Assembly: GCA_036351775.1 (NCBI GenBank)
Contig: JAZBPX010000040.1
Coordinates: 1 to 13,153, forward strand
Length of the DNA: 13,153 nucleotides
Source: Pacificimonas sp036351775
Lineage (GTDB): Bacteria > Pseudomonadota > Alphaproteobacteria > Sphingomonadales > Sphingomonadaceae
Reading direction: 5' to 3'
A program made the translations under genes and the position numbers. Under the pieces are notes generated by a model. The model was given only the letters and a program-made list of their open reading frames with translations, did not search any database and had not been told where the DNA came from. Below are positions 6,099 to 13,153 of the stretch, piece after piece (position 1 is the stretch's first letter; the number at the start of each line of letters is the position of its first letter).

Positions 6099-7241
6099 AT
6101 GGCACTCTACCTGACCGAAGATCAGGAAATGCTTCGCGACTCCGCAAGAGGCTTTGTGCGGGAGAAGGGTTCGACCGCCCATCTGCGAAAACTTCGCGAC
6201 GCGAATGACGAGACGGGTTTCGATCCCGGGCTCTGGAAAGAGTTCGCGGAGATGGGCTTCTCGTCGATCCTGATGAGCGAAGACGATGGCGGGTTAGGTC
6301 TTGGCCATGTCGAGGCAGGCGTTGTGCTCGAGGAGATTGGCCGCAATCTGACCCCGTCGCCGCTTCTGTCAACGGGCATTGCGGCGGTCGCAGCGCTGAA
6401 AGAAGGCGGCGCGCACCACCGGGAAAAATGGTTCCCGAAAATCGCCGCGGGCGACGCCGTCGCAGCGCTCGCCATTGACGAGGGTGCGAAGCATGACCCC
6501 ATCATGACGAACCTGCAGGCGGAACGGTCCGGAAACGGGTTCAAACTGACCGGCCGCAAGCAGTTTGTGACGCACGGCCATGTCGCCGATCTGTTGATCG
6601 TCGCGGCCCGAACGGGCGGCGCGGCAGGCGAAAGCACCGGGATCACGCTGTTCGCGGTCGAGAAAGACGCTGCGAACCTAAAGGCCGATGCGCGCCGCCT
6701 TGCGGATTCCAGTCTCGCCAGCGCCATTGAATTCGACGGTGTCGAAGTCGATGCCGACGCCGTGATCGGCGAGGTCGATGAGGGCTGGGGGCCGCTGTCC
6801 GCAATGCTGTCCGCTGGCCGCTCTGGTGCAGCGGCGGAGATGCTGGGGGTCGGGCAGGGCGCCACCGACATCACGATGGATTACATCAAGGAGCGCAAGC
6901 AGTTCGGTGTGCCCATTGGCAGCTTCCAGGCGCTCCAGCACCGCGCCGCTCACCTTTATTCAGAAATGGAGGTCGCCCGCGCCGCCGTCCTGAAGGCGCA
7001 GCAGCTTCTGGATACGAAGCCCGACGATCCGCGCAGCTACCGCGCCGTGCATGTTGCGAAAGCCATGACGGGCTGGGCGACGACGCTTGCCGTGCAGGAA
7101 GGCGTCCAGATGCACGCCGGCGTCGGCATGACGGACGAATATGATATCGGCCTCTACATGAAGCGCGGCCGGGTGCTGTCCGAACTGTTCGGCGATGCAA
7201 ACTATCATGCGAACCTGCTGGCGCGTGAGGCAGGCTACTAG
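6099..7241 (+). CDS. Acyl-CoA dehydrogenase, small subunit (PimD-like), lacking catalytic Glu
   Basis: This 380-residue acyl-CoA dehydrogenase paralogue has the usual three-domain order. The N-terminal part contains MSEDDGGLGLGH. The middle domain has GFKLTGRKQFVTHGHVADLL. The C-terminal helical domain has ERKQFGVPIGSFQALQH, the flavin-contacting region. The ATG follows GAGGGGA at 8 nt. Where catalytic members have a YEGT-type motif, this protein has FGDANYH (364-370), so G365 replaces the catalytic glutamate. The alternative glutamate position of isovaleryl-CoA dehydrogenase also appears unfilled (in AGRSGAAAE). It probably serves as the non-catalytic or structural partner of the upstream dehydrogenase, with which it is tightly linked. 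PimD and the mycobacterial ChsE1/ChsE2 pairs are the nearest known logic. The loss of Glu is seen; heteromer formation is inferred. Confidence 0.9.
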   Translation: MALYLTEDQEMLRDSARGFVREKGSTAHLRKLRDANDETGFDPGLWKEFAEMGFSSILMSEDDGGLGLGHVEAGVVLEEIGRNLTPSPLLSTGIAAVAALKEGGAHHREKWFPKIAAGDAVAALAIDEGAKHDPIMTNLQAERSGNGFKLTGRKQFVTHGHVADLLIVAARTGGAAGESTGITLFAVEKDAANLKADARRLADSSLASAIEFDGVEVDADAVIGEVDEGWGPLSAMLSAGRSGAAAEMLGVGQGATDITMDYIKERKQFGVPIGSFQALQHRAAHLYSEMEVARAAVLKAQQLLDTKPDDPRSYRAVHVAKAMTGWATTLAVQEGVQMHAGVGMTDEYDIGLYMKRGRVLSELFGDANYHANLLAREAGY

Positions 7242-7243
7242 CC

Positions 7244-8188
7244 GTGAAAGTCGCGCTTTCCGGCTTTTGGCGCGCGGCGATGGAGCCGCGACTGCCGGCC
7301 GACATAGAACCCGCCTGGTTCCTGAATGCGGAGCAGGCGTCGGAGGCGCTTGATGGCGCCGTGGCCGCTCAGCTCGACCTTCTCGACGGAGAAGAGACGA
7401 TGACGCGGCTGGTCGAGGATGCGGACGCGCTGAAGTGGGTGGCCTGCTGTTTCGCTGGGGTGGACCGGTTTCCGCTGGAGACCATGAAGCGAAAGGGCAT
7501 TCGGTTCACGAACGGCGTCGGCCACAACGCCGTTCCTGTTGCCGAATGGGCGGTCATGAGCGTCTATGCGCTGGCCAAGGGGTTTCCGGACGTGGTGCGC
7601 ATGCACGATCGAAAGGAATGGCGAGACGCGCCCTACGGTACCGTGCAGGTCTCGACGTCGAAGGTCCTGCTGATCGGCTATGGCCATATCGGCAAGGAGA
7701 TTGCGCGGCAGCTTCGCGGCGTGGGCGCGGACGTCGTCATCGTGCGCTCGAAGGCCGACCCGTCGGCGGGTGTGCTCGGGCCGGACGACTGGCGTGCGCG
7801 GCTCGGCGAGTTCGATTTCGTAATTCTCGCGGCACCCGGCACCGACGATACGCGCCACATGATCGGCGCGGACGAACTTCGGGCGATGAAGAAAGGCGCT
7901 GGCCTCGTGAACATCGGCCGCGGCATGCTGATCGACCAGTCGGCGTTCGTTGATGCCATGAACGCTGGCCAGATCGGCGGCGCTGTTCTCGATCCGACAG
8001 AGCCCGAACCCCTGCCGGCGGACGATCCGCTCTGGGACGCGCCGAACACCGTCATCAGCGCGCACCTGTCCGGCCGCAGCCAGACGACCCTGCCCGCGAT
8101 TGTGACCGACCTGTTTCTTGAAAACCTGCAGCGGTTCCGGACAGATGAACCGTTGAAGAACCTCGTCGACCTCGAACGGGGTTACTAG
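7244..8188 (+). CDS. D-2-hydroxyacid dehydrogenase (NAD-dependent)
   Basis: This 314-residue protein of the D-isomer-specific 2-hydroxyacid dehydrogenase family interconverts a 2-hydroxyacid and a 2-oxoacid with NAD(P). A split catalytic domain flanks a Rossmann domain containing GYGHIG (145-150). The catalytic Arg is R226 in NIGRG, the Glu is E255 in DPTEPEP, and the His is H274 in SAHLSG, all at family-typical spacing. The D-P-T sequence replaces the common D-V-F before the glutamate. The GTG start is only 2 nt after the stop of the small acyl-CoA dehydrogenase, with a modest AGG 9 nt before it; MKVALSGF is a sensible first strand. Such close packing implies co-transcription with the dehydrogenase pair. 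It could instead be a general housekeeping reductase (glyoxylate/hydroxypyruvate type). The substrate is not readable. Confidence 0.9.
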   Translation: MKVALSGFWRAAMEPRLPADIEPAWFLNAEQASEALDGAVAAQLDLLDGEETMTRLVEDADALKWVACCFAGVDRFPLETMKRKGIRFTNGVGHNAVPVAEWAVMSVYALAKGFPDVVRMHDRKEWRDAPYGTVQVSTSKVLLIGYGHIGKEIARQLRGVGADVVIVRSKADPSAGVLGPDDWRARLGEFDFVILAAPGTDDTRHMIGADELRAMKKGAGLVNIGRGMLIDQSAFVDAMNAGQIGGAVLDPTEPEPLPADDPLWDAPNTVISAHLSGRSQTTLPAIVTDLFLENLQRFRTDEPLKNLVDLERGY

Positions 8189-8310
8189 GGTTCGGACCCT
8201 AACGGGCCGTCGGCAAGCCGTCCCTTCGTTTGCGATCCCTTAAACCGTTCAGTTCGTTGTAAACCGGCGCTGAGCGCGATCCCGAGCATTCCCGTTTGTG
8301 AGGGCGCGGC
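8189..8310. other. Convergent gap between two gene ends
   Basis: This 122-bp region separates the 3' ends of the 2-hydroxyacid dehydrogenase (+) and the GNAT gene (-). It has a short GGGT-TCGG-ACCC stem (about 8188-8199) and an imperfect GC-rich stem at about 8202-8224, but no clean hairpin plus T-run on either strand. Both operons must end here or run into each other. Confidence 0.5.
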
Positions 8311-8811
8311 CTAGCCCGCGAAAAGCGGGTGAAAGTGCAGGCGGCCTTGTGGTGCCGGACCATTCAGCTCGAGCAGCTGGAAATATGCGGCAGGTTCGCC
8401 GGCCGGGCACAAATCTGGCCGCTTGAGGAAGCCGAACCGCTGATAATATTCTGGATCGCCGATCAGGATGCAGCCCGCCGCGCCGTCCGCGCGAAGGCGG
8501 GTTAGCCCCTCGCGGATGAGGGCGCCACCGATCCCCTGTCCCTGAAGGTCCGGTTCGGCCGAGACGGGACCGAGCGCGAACCAGCCCACCGCGCCATCGT
8601 CGGCGTCTGCGGGCGTAAAGGCGACATGGCCGACGATCCGCTCTGCCTTTTGCGCAACGAGCGATAAGGTCAGTGCTTCCACCGCTCGAAGGCGATTGAT
8701 CAGGTCCTGCTCGTCGCCGTCCGAAAACGGCATCGACGCAAATGCTCTCTTTGTCAGGTCGTAGATGGCCAGTTCGTCGCCGGGCCGTTCCTCGCGAATG
8801 GCGAAGAACAT
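8311..8811 (-). CDS. GNAT-family N-acetyltransferase (YhbS-like)
   Basis: This 166-residue GNAT acetyltransferase transfers an acetyl group from acetyl-CoA to an amine. The acetyl-CoA pyrophosphate-binding motif is LQGQGIG (Q90-G95), after the beta-strand GWFALGPVSAEP. The C-terminal GDPEYYQRFGF stretch is typical of the YhbS-like (COG3153) subgroup, as far as I recall. The ATG at 8811 overlaps the tamB stop by one base (TGATG). An AGGA lies 6 nt upstream (8818-8821), which fits the ATG better than the adjacent in-frame TTG at 8814. It is the last gene of the tamA-tamB-GNAT run and ends in a convergent gap of 122 bp. Its substrate is unknown, and the link to TamAB may be only transcriptional. 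Confidence 0.9.
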   Translation of the reverse strand: MFFAIREERPGDELAIYDLTKRAFASMPFSDGDEQDLINRLRAVEALTLSLVAQKAERIVGHVAFTPADADDGAVGWFALGPVSAEPDLQGQGIGGALIREGLTRLRADGAAGCILIGDPEYYQRFGFLKRPDLCPAGEPAAYFQLLELNGPAPQGRLHFHPLFAG

Positions 8812-11800
8812 CAATAATCCTGCGAATAGCGAACGCCTGCGCTCTGGCCCTGATTGGTTGAAATTGTCGACAGCAGACTGAACGCGCGGGTGAGGGCAAT
8901 TTCGATCTGCGTGGCGGTGAATCCTTCCGTGTCGGTGATGACCTCAAGATAAACATCGTCGCCGATATAACTGCCAACGGCAAGCGCGGTGCCGCGCCCG
9001 GTCGCCTGGTCCGCGCCGAGGATACGCAGTCGGTCGAAGCCCGTTGCGCGGCGAAGCTCACCAAGCGGGTTCAGGCCGCCACCCGAACCGCGCAGGCTGT
9101 TCAGCGACGCGGCGAGCTGCACCGCCTCGATCGCGCCAAGCTCCGACGGCGGTCCGCCGAACAGGATCAGGGCCAGTACCTCCTCTTCCGGTCTGGCGGG
9201 CGTCGATGAGAAGCGAATCTGCGGGTTGTAGGCTCGGCCGGTGATGTCGATGATCGCCGTGATCTCGTCGATGTCGCTTTCGGCGCGCAGGTCGATCAGC
9301 GGATTGATCTCGTCACCTTCGACGAATCGAATCATGCCCTGTGTCAGGTCAAAACGCTGACCGGCGAAGCCGAATGTCCCGCGCTCCAGCACGACTTCGC
9401 CGCCGACCCGGTAGGCGCTGGCGGTCCCGCCAATCTCGAACTGGCCGCCCCATTCGGATTCCAGCCCCATCCCGCTGACGAAGATGCGGTTGTCGGCGCT
9501 GACCGTGATATCGAGCTGCCATAGTCCGGGGTCGACCGGCGCGGCGATGGCAGGGCCGGGCTCGGCAAGGAGGGCGGAGTCAGACCGGCGGCGAACACCC
9601 TCCAGCGTCGCAATCTCCGCCTCGCCGCCGCGCACCAGGCGATAGCGTGCCTGCGGGATCGTGAGCGCGCCCTCGATACGGGGGGGGCTGCCGGGCTGGT
9701 TCAGGAAACGCAGGTCGCCAGACACGCGCGCGGCGATGTTGTCCGCCTCGGCAAGCTGGGCTTCGTCGAAGGTGAGCGTAGCATCGATCGGATATTCGTC
9801 GGCGGCGGAGAGGCTGACCGTGCCGGTCGCGGAGACGGTGCCCTCGCCGGCGACGCCTTCAAGCCGTTCCAGCACGAAGTCGGTGGCCGAGAAGCGGCCT
9901 TCTACGCTCATATCCGCAATGCGCGTGCCGTAGGTCTCGTTTTCGTAGAGGAGGTCCTCGGCGGTCAACCGGCCGCGCAGTTCCGGCATCGCGACTTCGC
10001 CGGAGAAATCGGCGGCAAGAGCCATCTGTCCCTTCAGCGATTGTCCGGCGAGGCCGGCGAAGGAGAACAGCGCGCTCGCCGGCCCGTTGTAGCGGATGCC
10101 GCCATCCAGCGGCGCGGCCAGCAGGCGTTCGCGCCACGGCCCCTCTTCGGGTGGTAGCGGGGCGAGCGCCGCACGGAATTGTCCAACCTCACGCCCACGC
10201 TCGCGCAGTTCACCCGTCAGGCGGCCGCCGTCGGCGTCCAGGTTGCCGCGGAACGTTGCATCGATGGGCTGAGACACCGCAATCGTGCCGGATCGCTGGA
10301 AGTCTGCCAGCGACAGCCGAAGCTCGGCGTCCGGAAAGCTTGCAAGGGTCGGCTGGGACCAGTCGAGACTGGCCGACAACCGCCCGCCGAAGCCCCCCGA
10401 TGGGAAGAAAGCATTGATAATGGCGAGGTCGAAATCGTCTGTGCGGAGACGGGCAAGCAGTCCCTCACCATAGCGGCCCGACATGACGATCTCGCCGCTG
10501 CGCGTGACGATGCGGCTTGGGAGCAGGCGGTAGGCGCCGTCTTCGACCAGCAGGCGGATGGGCTCTTCTGTGCGAAAGCGTTCTCCGGACAGTTCGCCAG
10601 TGAGGGCTGCGACAAAGGCATTGCCGGTAAAGCGCCCGTTGACGGCAACAGCGAAGGGGAGGCCCGCGCGTCCCTCCGCCACCAGCCGCACCGCCCCGCG
10701 CCCATCCTCGAAATCGAAATCCGCCCGTGCCCGCTCGACAAGCGTCGAGCCATAAACGAGGTCTTCAAGGTTCGCCTCGCCCCGTATGATCGGTACGCCG
10801 CCCTCCGGCCCCGGAAGCTGAATGGTCAGGTCCGCTGCGAACCGCCTGGCGGCGAGGTCGGCGGCATCGCCGACGCCTGTAAATCTCAGATCGCGGCCAA
10901 TTATGTCGATGGCCGCGAACTGGCCGCCCTGCCGCTCATCGAGCCGGACCGTGCCGTCAAGGCCGTTCCCACTTGCGTTCAGGGTACCGAAGTAGAACCC
11001 GCCAACGGTCTGCTCCAGCGTGCCTTCAACGGTGACGCCCGCAAGGCTGGCGCTTTCGACGATGATCCGCCCATCATCAGTGTAGAGCGCCTCTACCGTC
11101 CCCTCGCCAAAGTCCGTCTGACCGATGGCACTGATGCGGTACCCGTCCGCGGTGCCCCGGATTTGTGCGCTTACGTCGCGGAACGAGAGGCCGAGCGTCG
11201 GGCTTTCGGCATCGATGTCAATTGCGATGGCATCGGCTGTGCCGCTAACCGTTGCTTCGAAGGGGCCATAGGCCGCGCTTTCGCCGGACAGTCGAACGTC
11301 GAGGTCGCCGCTTGGCAGGTAACGGGCATAGCCGCCGGCTTCGATCTGCGGTCCCACGACGCGCATGTCTTCGAGGGCATAGACACCGTTTCCAGGCGCG
11401 CTGAGGCGACCGGTGATATCCGCCGGTCCGCCCGCAAGTCGGTCGAGAATGGCGTTGTTGATCTGCAGCGACCGGGCACGGATAGGCCCAGACATGGCGA
11501 AGCCGCCGTCCGGCGCGGAGCCGAAATCGATGTTTGCCCGTGCATCGAAGACGCCGAAGACGTCCCATGCGAACCGCGGCGCGCGGCCGTCAAAATTGCC
11601 ATCGAAATTGCCATCGCGAAGGTCGACGGAGAGCGCGAGCCGTCCGGCCGCGTTTGCAGACCGCACCGCAATGGCGGGCACCGCTGCTCTGGTGCTCGTC
11701 ACGCGGAATGTGCCTTCGGCTTCGAGATTGCGGCTCAGCGGTGTCAGAAAATCAGTGAGGCCGGTTGCTGTGCTCGCACTCAGGGTAAGCGGGATTGCCG

Positions 11801-13040
11801 CCGCGCCTTCGTCGAACAGCACCGTGCCCTCCGCGCGAACTCCGGCCAGGGCGACCGTCGCCAGCCCGAAGCGGGCCGCGCGGGCGTCGAAGGCGATTTC
11901 AGGACGCGACAGCCGTCCGCTGAGGCCGACGTCGGCGCGAACGGCCTCGCCGCGTACATTGTCGTTCAGCGCTTCGGGCCGGCGCAGGTTGAGGGCCAGC
12001 CGGAAGTCGTCAAATCGACCCTCGGCGAAGTTCAGCCCGCCGCCACCTTCTGCCGTCAGCGCATCGGAAGCCAGCGACACCTCAAGGTCGGCGCGCCGCT
12101 CGCCAAGCGCCGCCGCGACATCGATCGCGGTGCGCTCACCAGCCAGTCTCTGTGTTATCGAATTGGGCAGGAACGGACCGAGCGCAGCATCGCCGACAGC
12201 GCGGATCGTTCCGTCCTGCGCACTGACGGCCAGCTCCGTTGCTGTTCCCCCAGCATCGAGACCGAGTGTGCCTGACCACTCATTCCACGTCCCGTCTCCC
12301 GCCAGTTCGAGAGTAACGAGCTGCGAAAGACCGGTCAGAGCCGCAAGCAAACCATCCGAAGGTGCCGCTAACGTTGCATTAATGTCCAGGCGATCGTCTT
12401 CGGGAACCGCGTCAAGCGCCAAGGCCAGCCTGTCGCCTCCTGCCACGCCGTCCGCTTCGATTGCCGACAGGTCGACATCCACCTGCGCGCGGCCGCTGGC
12501 GAGATGGATTTCGCCGCCTCCGCTGACAATATGGCGCGCGCCCGTGATGCCCTCCTCCAGCACGAGTTCGCCGATCATCAACGCGTCGATGTCTAGGTCG
12601 ATATCCGGCAGCAACGGCGCATCCGGATCGTCGGAAGGCCTAAGCCGCGGTAGCCGGGCCAATGTCGCTGTAGGCACCGCGAGCTCATCGATATCGATAT
12701 GTCTGGAAAGAAGAGAAAGCGGCGACCAGTCAATACGCGCGGCCGGGACCGTCAGGAAAACGCCGTCGAGATCGGACAGGCGCAGGTCCGTGATCGTCGC
12801 CTCCCGGTACAGCGAGCCGTCAACCCGGCCGATCTCTATTTTCAGACCGCTGGAGAGCGTTGTTCCATCGACCTGCTGGACGAGAAACCGGCGCCCGGCA
12901 GGAGTATCGAGCAGTAAAGCGGCAAGCGCGAGGATGGCCAGCAGCACGCCCGCCGCGATCGCAATCCAGCGCAGTACGTGCGAGCCGTCCCGCTCTGCGG
13001 TCGCTTCCGTCTCAGGCTCGCTTACAACTGGATCCGACAT
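8811..13040 (-). CDS. tamB: TamB, translocation and assembly module inner-membrane protein
   Basis: This 1409-residue TamB (formerly DUF490) family protein spans the periplasm and works with TamA in assembling outer-membrane proteins and in envelope lipid homeostasis. A single N-terminal membrane anchor is seen at about residues 23-45 (IAIAAGVLLAILALAALLL), followed at once by the periplasmic part. The body is a long series of short beta-strand repeats rich in G, D and A, as expected for the hydrophobic groove. The C-terminal TamB domain (about the last 300 residues) has EEVLALILFGGPPSELG and the ending GVRYSQDY. It is somewhat longer than E. coli TamB, which is about 1260 residues. Its ATG overlaps the tamA stop by one base, and its own stop overlaps the GNAT start, so the three are translationally coupled. 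A perfect 12-nt tandem duplication lies at 11593-11616. Confidence 0.93.
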   Translation of the reverse strand: MSDPVVSEPETEATAERDGSHVLRWIAIAAGVLLAILALAALLLDTPAGRRFLVQQVDGTTLSSGLKIEIGRVDGSLYREATITDLRLSDLDGVFLTVPAARIDWSPLSLLSRHIDIDELAVPTATLARLPRLRPSDDPDAPLLPDIDLDIDALMIGELVLEEGITGARHIVSGGGEIHLASGRAQVDVDLSAIEADGVAGGDRLALALDAVPEDDRLDINATLAAPSDGLLAALTGLSQLVTLELAGDGTWNEWSGTLGLDAGGTATELAVSAQDGTIRAVGDAALGPFLPNSITQRLAGERTAIDVAAALGERRADLEVSLASDALTAEGGGGLNFAEGRFDDFRLALNLRRPEALNDNVRGEAVRADVGLSGRLSRPEIAFDARAARFGLATVALAGVRAEGTVLFDEGAAAIPLTLSASTATGLTDFLTPLSRNLEAEGTFRVTSTRAAVPAIAVRSANAAGRLALSVDLRDGNFDGNFDGRAPRFAWDVFGVFDARANIDFGSAPDGGFAMSGPIRARSLQINNAILDRLAGGPADITGRLSAPGNGVYALEDMRVVGPQIEAGGYARYLPSGDLDVRLSGESAAYGPFEATVSGTADAIAIDIDAESPTLGLSFRDVSAQIRGTADGYRISAIGQTDFGEGTVEALYTDDGRIIVESASLAGVTVEGTLEQTVGGFYFGTLNASGNGLDGTVRLDERQGGQFAAIDIIGRDLRFTGVGDAADLAARRFAADLTIQLPGPEGGVPIIRGEANLEDLVYGSTLVERARADFDFEDGRGAVRLVAEGRAGLPFAVAVNGRFTGNAFVAALTGELSGERFRTEEPIRLLVEDGAYRLLPSRIVTRSGEIVMSGRYGEGLLARLRTDDFDLAIINAFFPSGGFGGRLSASLDWSQPTLASFPDAELRLSLADFQRSGTIAVSQPIDATFRGNLDADGGRLTGELRERGREVGQFRAALAPLPPEEGPWRERLLAAPLDGGIRYNGPASALFSFAGLAGQSLKGQMALAADFSGEVAMPELRGRLTAEDLLYENETYGTRIADMSVEGRFSATDFVLERLEGVAGEGTVSATGTVSLSAADEYPIDATLTFDEAQLAEADNIAARVSGDLRFLNQPGSPPRIEGALTIPQARYRLVRGGEAEIATLEGVRRRSDSALLAEPGPAIAAPVDPGLWQLDITVSADNRIFVSGMGLESEWGGQFEIGGTASAYRVGGEVVLERGTFGFAGQRFDLTQGMIRFVEGDEINPLIDLRAESDIDEITAIIDITGRAYNPQIRFSSTPARPEEEVLALILFGGPPSELGAIEAVQLAASLNSLRGSGGGLNPLGELRRATGFDRLRILGADQATGRGTALAVGSYIGDDVYLEVITDTEGFTATQIEIALTRAFSLLSTISTNQGQSAGVRYSQDY
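11593..11616. repeat. 12-nt tandem duplication inside tamB
   Basis: AAATTGCCATCG occurs twice back to back on the plus strand. It adds a repeated four-residue unit (GNFD) to TamB at about residues 475-482 without breaking the frame. Confidence 0.8.
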
Positions 13041-13153
13041 CAGAAGGCCTGCCCGATCGAAACGTAGACAGTGAAGCCGCTCTGCCCGCGGCGCTTGTTC
13101 AACGGGATGGCGAGGTCGAGGCGGAAGGGGCCGAAATTGGTATAATAGCGCCC
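13040..13153 (-). CDS. tamA: TamA, C-terminal end (partial)
   Basis: Only the last 37 codons and the stop are in the window; the gene continues beyond the right edge. The visible residues begin GRYYTNFGPFRLD and end GFTVYVSIGQAF. They form the last two strands of an Omp85/BamA-type outer-membrane barrel, with a terminal phenylalanine as in a beta-signal. The YYTNFGPFRLD pattern is the usual penultimate strand of this family. The TGA stop shares its A with the tamB ATG. TamA is the outer-membrane partner of TamB. The call rests on this short tail plus the adjacent tamB. Confidence 0.85.
   Translation of the reverse strand, partial: GRYYTNFGPFRLDLAIPLNKRRGQSGFTVYVSIGQAF

Noticed and set aside
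8188..8230. Intrinsic terminator in the convergent gap
   Set aside because: The stems are short or mismatched, and no T-run follows on either strand.
8812..8814. TTG at 8814 as the GNAT start
   Set aside because: It leaves only 3 nt to the AGGA, while the adjacent ATG has a 6-nt spacing and the same overlap style as tamA-tamB.
10179..13074. Long plus-strand open frames (up to 698 codons) opposite tamB
   Set aside because: High-GC shadow frames of a clear TamB. Their products are low-complexity with no domain pattern.

Overview
The window is GC-rich chromosomal DNA (most third codon positions are G or C). It is probably from an alphaproteobacterium, and Sphingomonadales is my best guess. I base this on codon use, the beta-oxidation enzyme types, the DUF2490-type outer-membrane protein, the TamA-TamB pair and the palindromic intergenic repeats. 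No rRNA, tRNA, CRISPR array, transposase or phage gene is visible.

Layout. (1) 1-172 is a repeat-rich intergenic stretch: a perfect 26-bp inverted repeat at the window edge runs into two imperfect tandem copies of a 44-47 bp hairpin-forming unit. (2) 173-841 (-) encodes a small secreted DUF2490-like beta-barrel protein. (3) After a 227-bp divergent gap, 1069-3144 (+) encodes a fused enoyl-CoA hydratase/3-hydroxyacyl-CoA dehydrogenase. (4) 3145-3484 has no gene but is packed with palindromes, including a REP-like inverted pair. (5) 3485-8188 (+) holds four co-directional genes: an amidase-signature hydrolase, a large and a small acyl-CoA dehydrogenase, and a D-2-hydroxyacid dehydrogenase. The last three are separated by only 22 and 2 nt. 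(6) On the minus strand from the right edge, tamA (C-terminal end only), tamB and a GNAT acetyltransferase overlap by one base at each junction (TGATG). They converge on the plus-strand cluster at 8189-8310.

How the genes may work together. The acyl-CoA dehydrogenase pair and the hydratase/dehydrogenase fusion would supply the first three steps of a beta-oxidation-type spiral; no thiolase or CoA ligase lies in the window. The small dehydrogenase lacks the usual catalytic glutamate and its partner has it, so the two probably form one heteromeric enzyme, as in PimC/PimD-like or ChsE1/ChsE2-like systems. The amidase and 2-hydroxyacid dehydrogenase suggest a specific substrate such as an amide-linked or dicarboxylic acid, but the sequence does not say which. 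TamA and TamB belong to outer-membrane protein and envelope assembly and are functionally separate.

I do not see a clear new defence or mobile system. The points most worth a second look are the structured intergenic repeats, the presumed heteromeric acyl-CoA dehydrogenase, and the GNAT gene locked into the tam operon.
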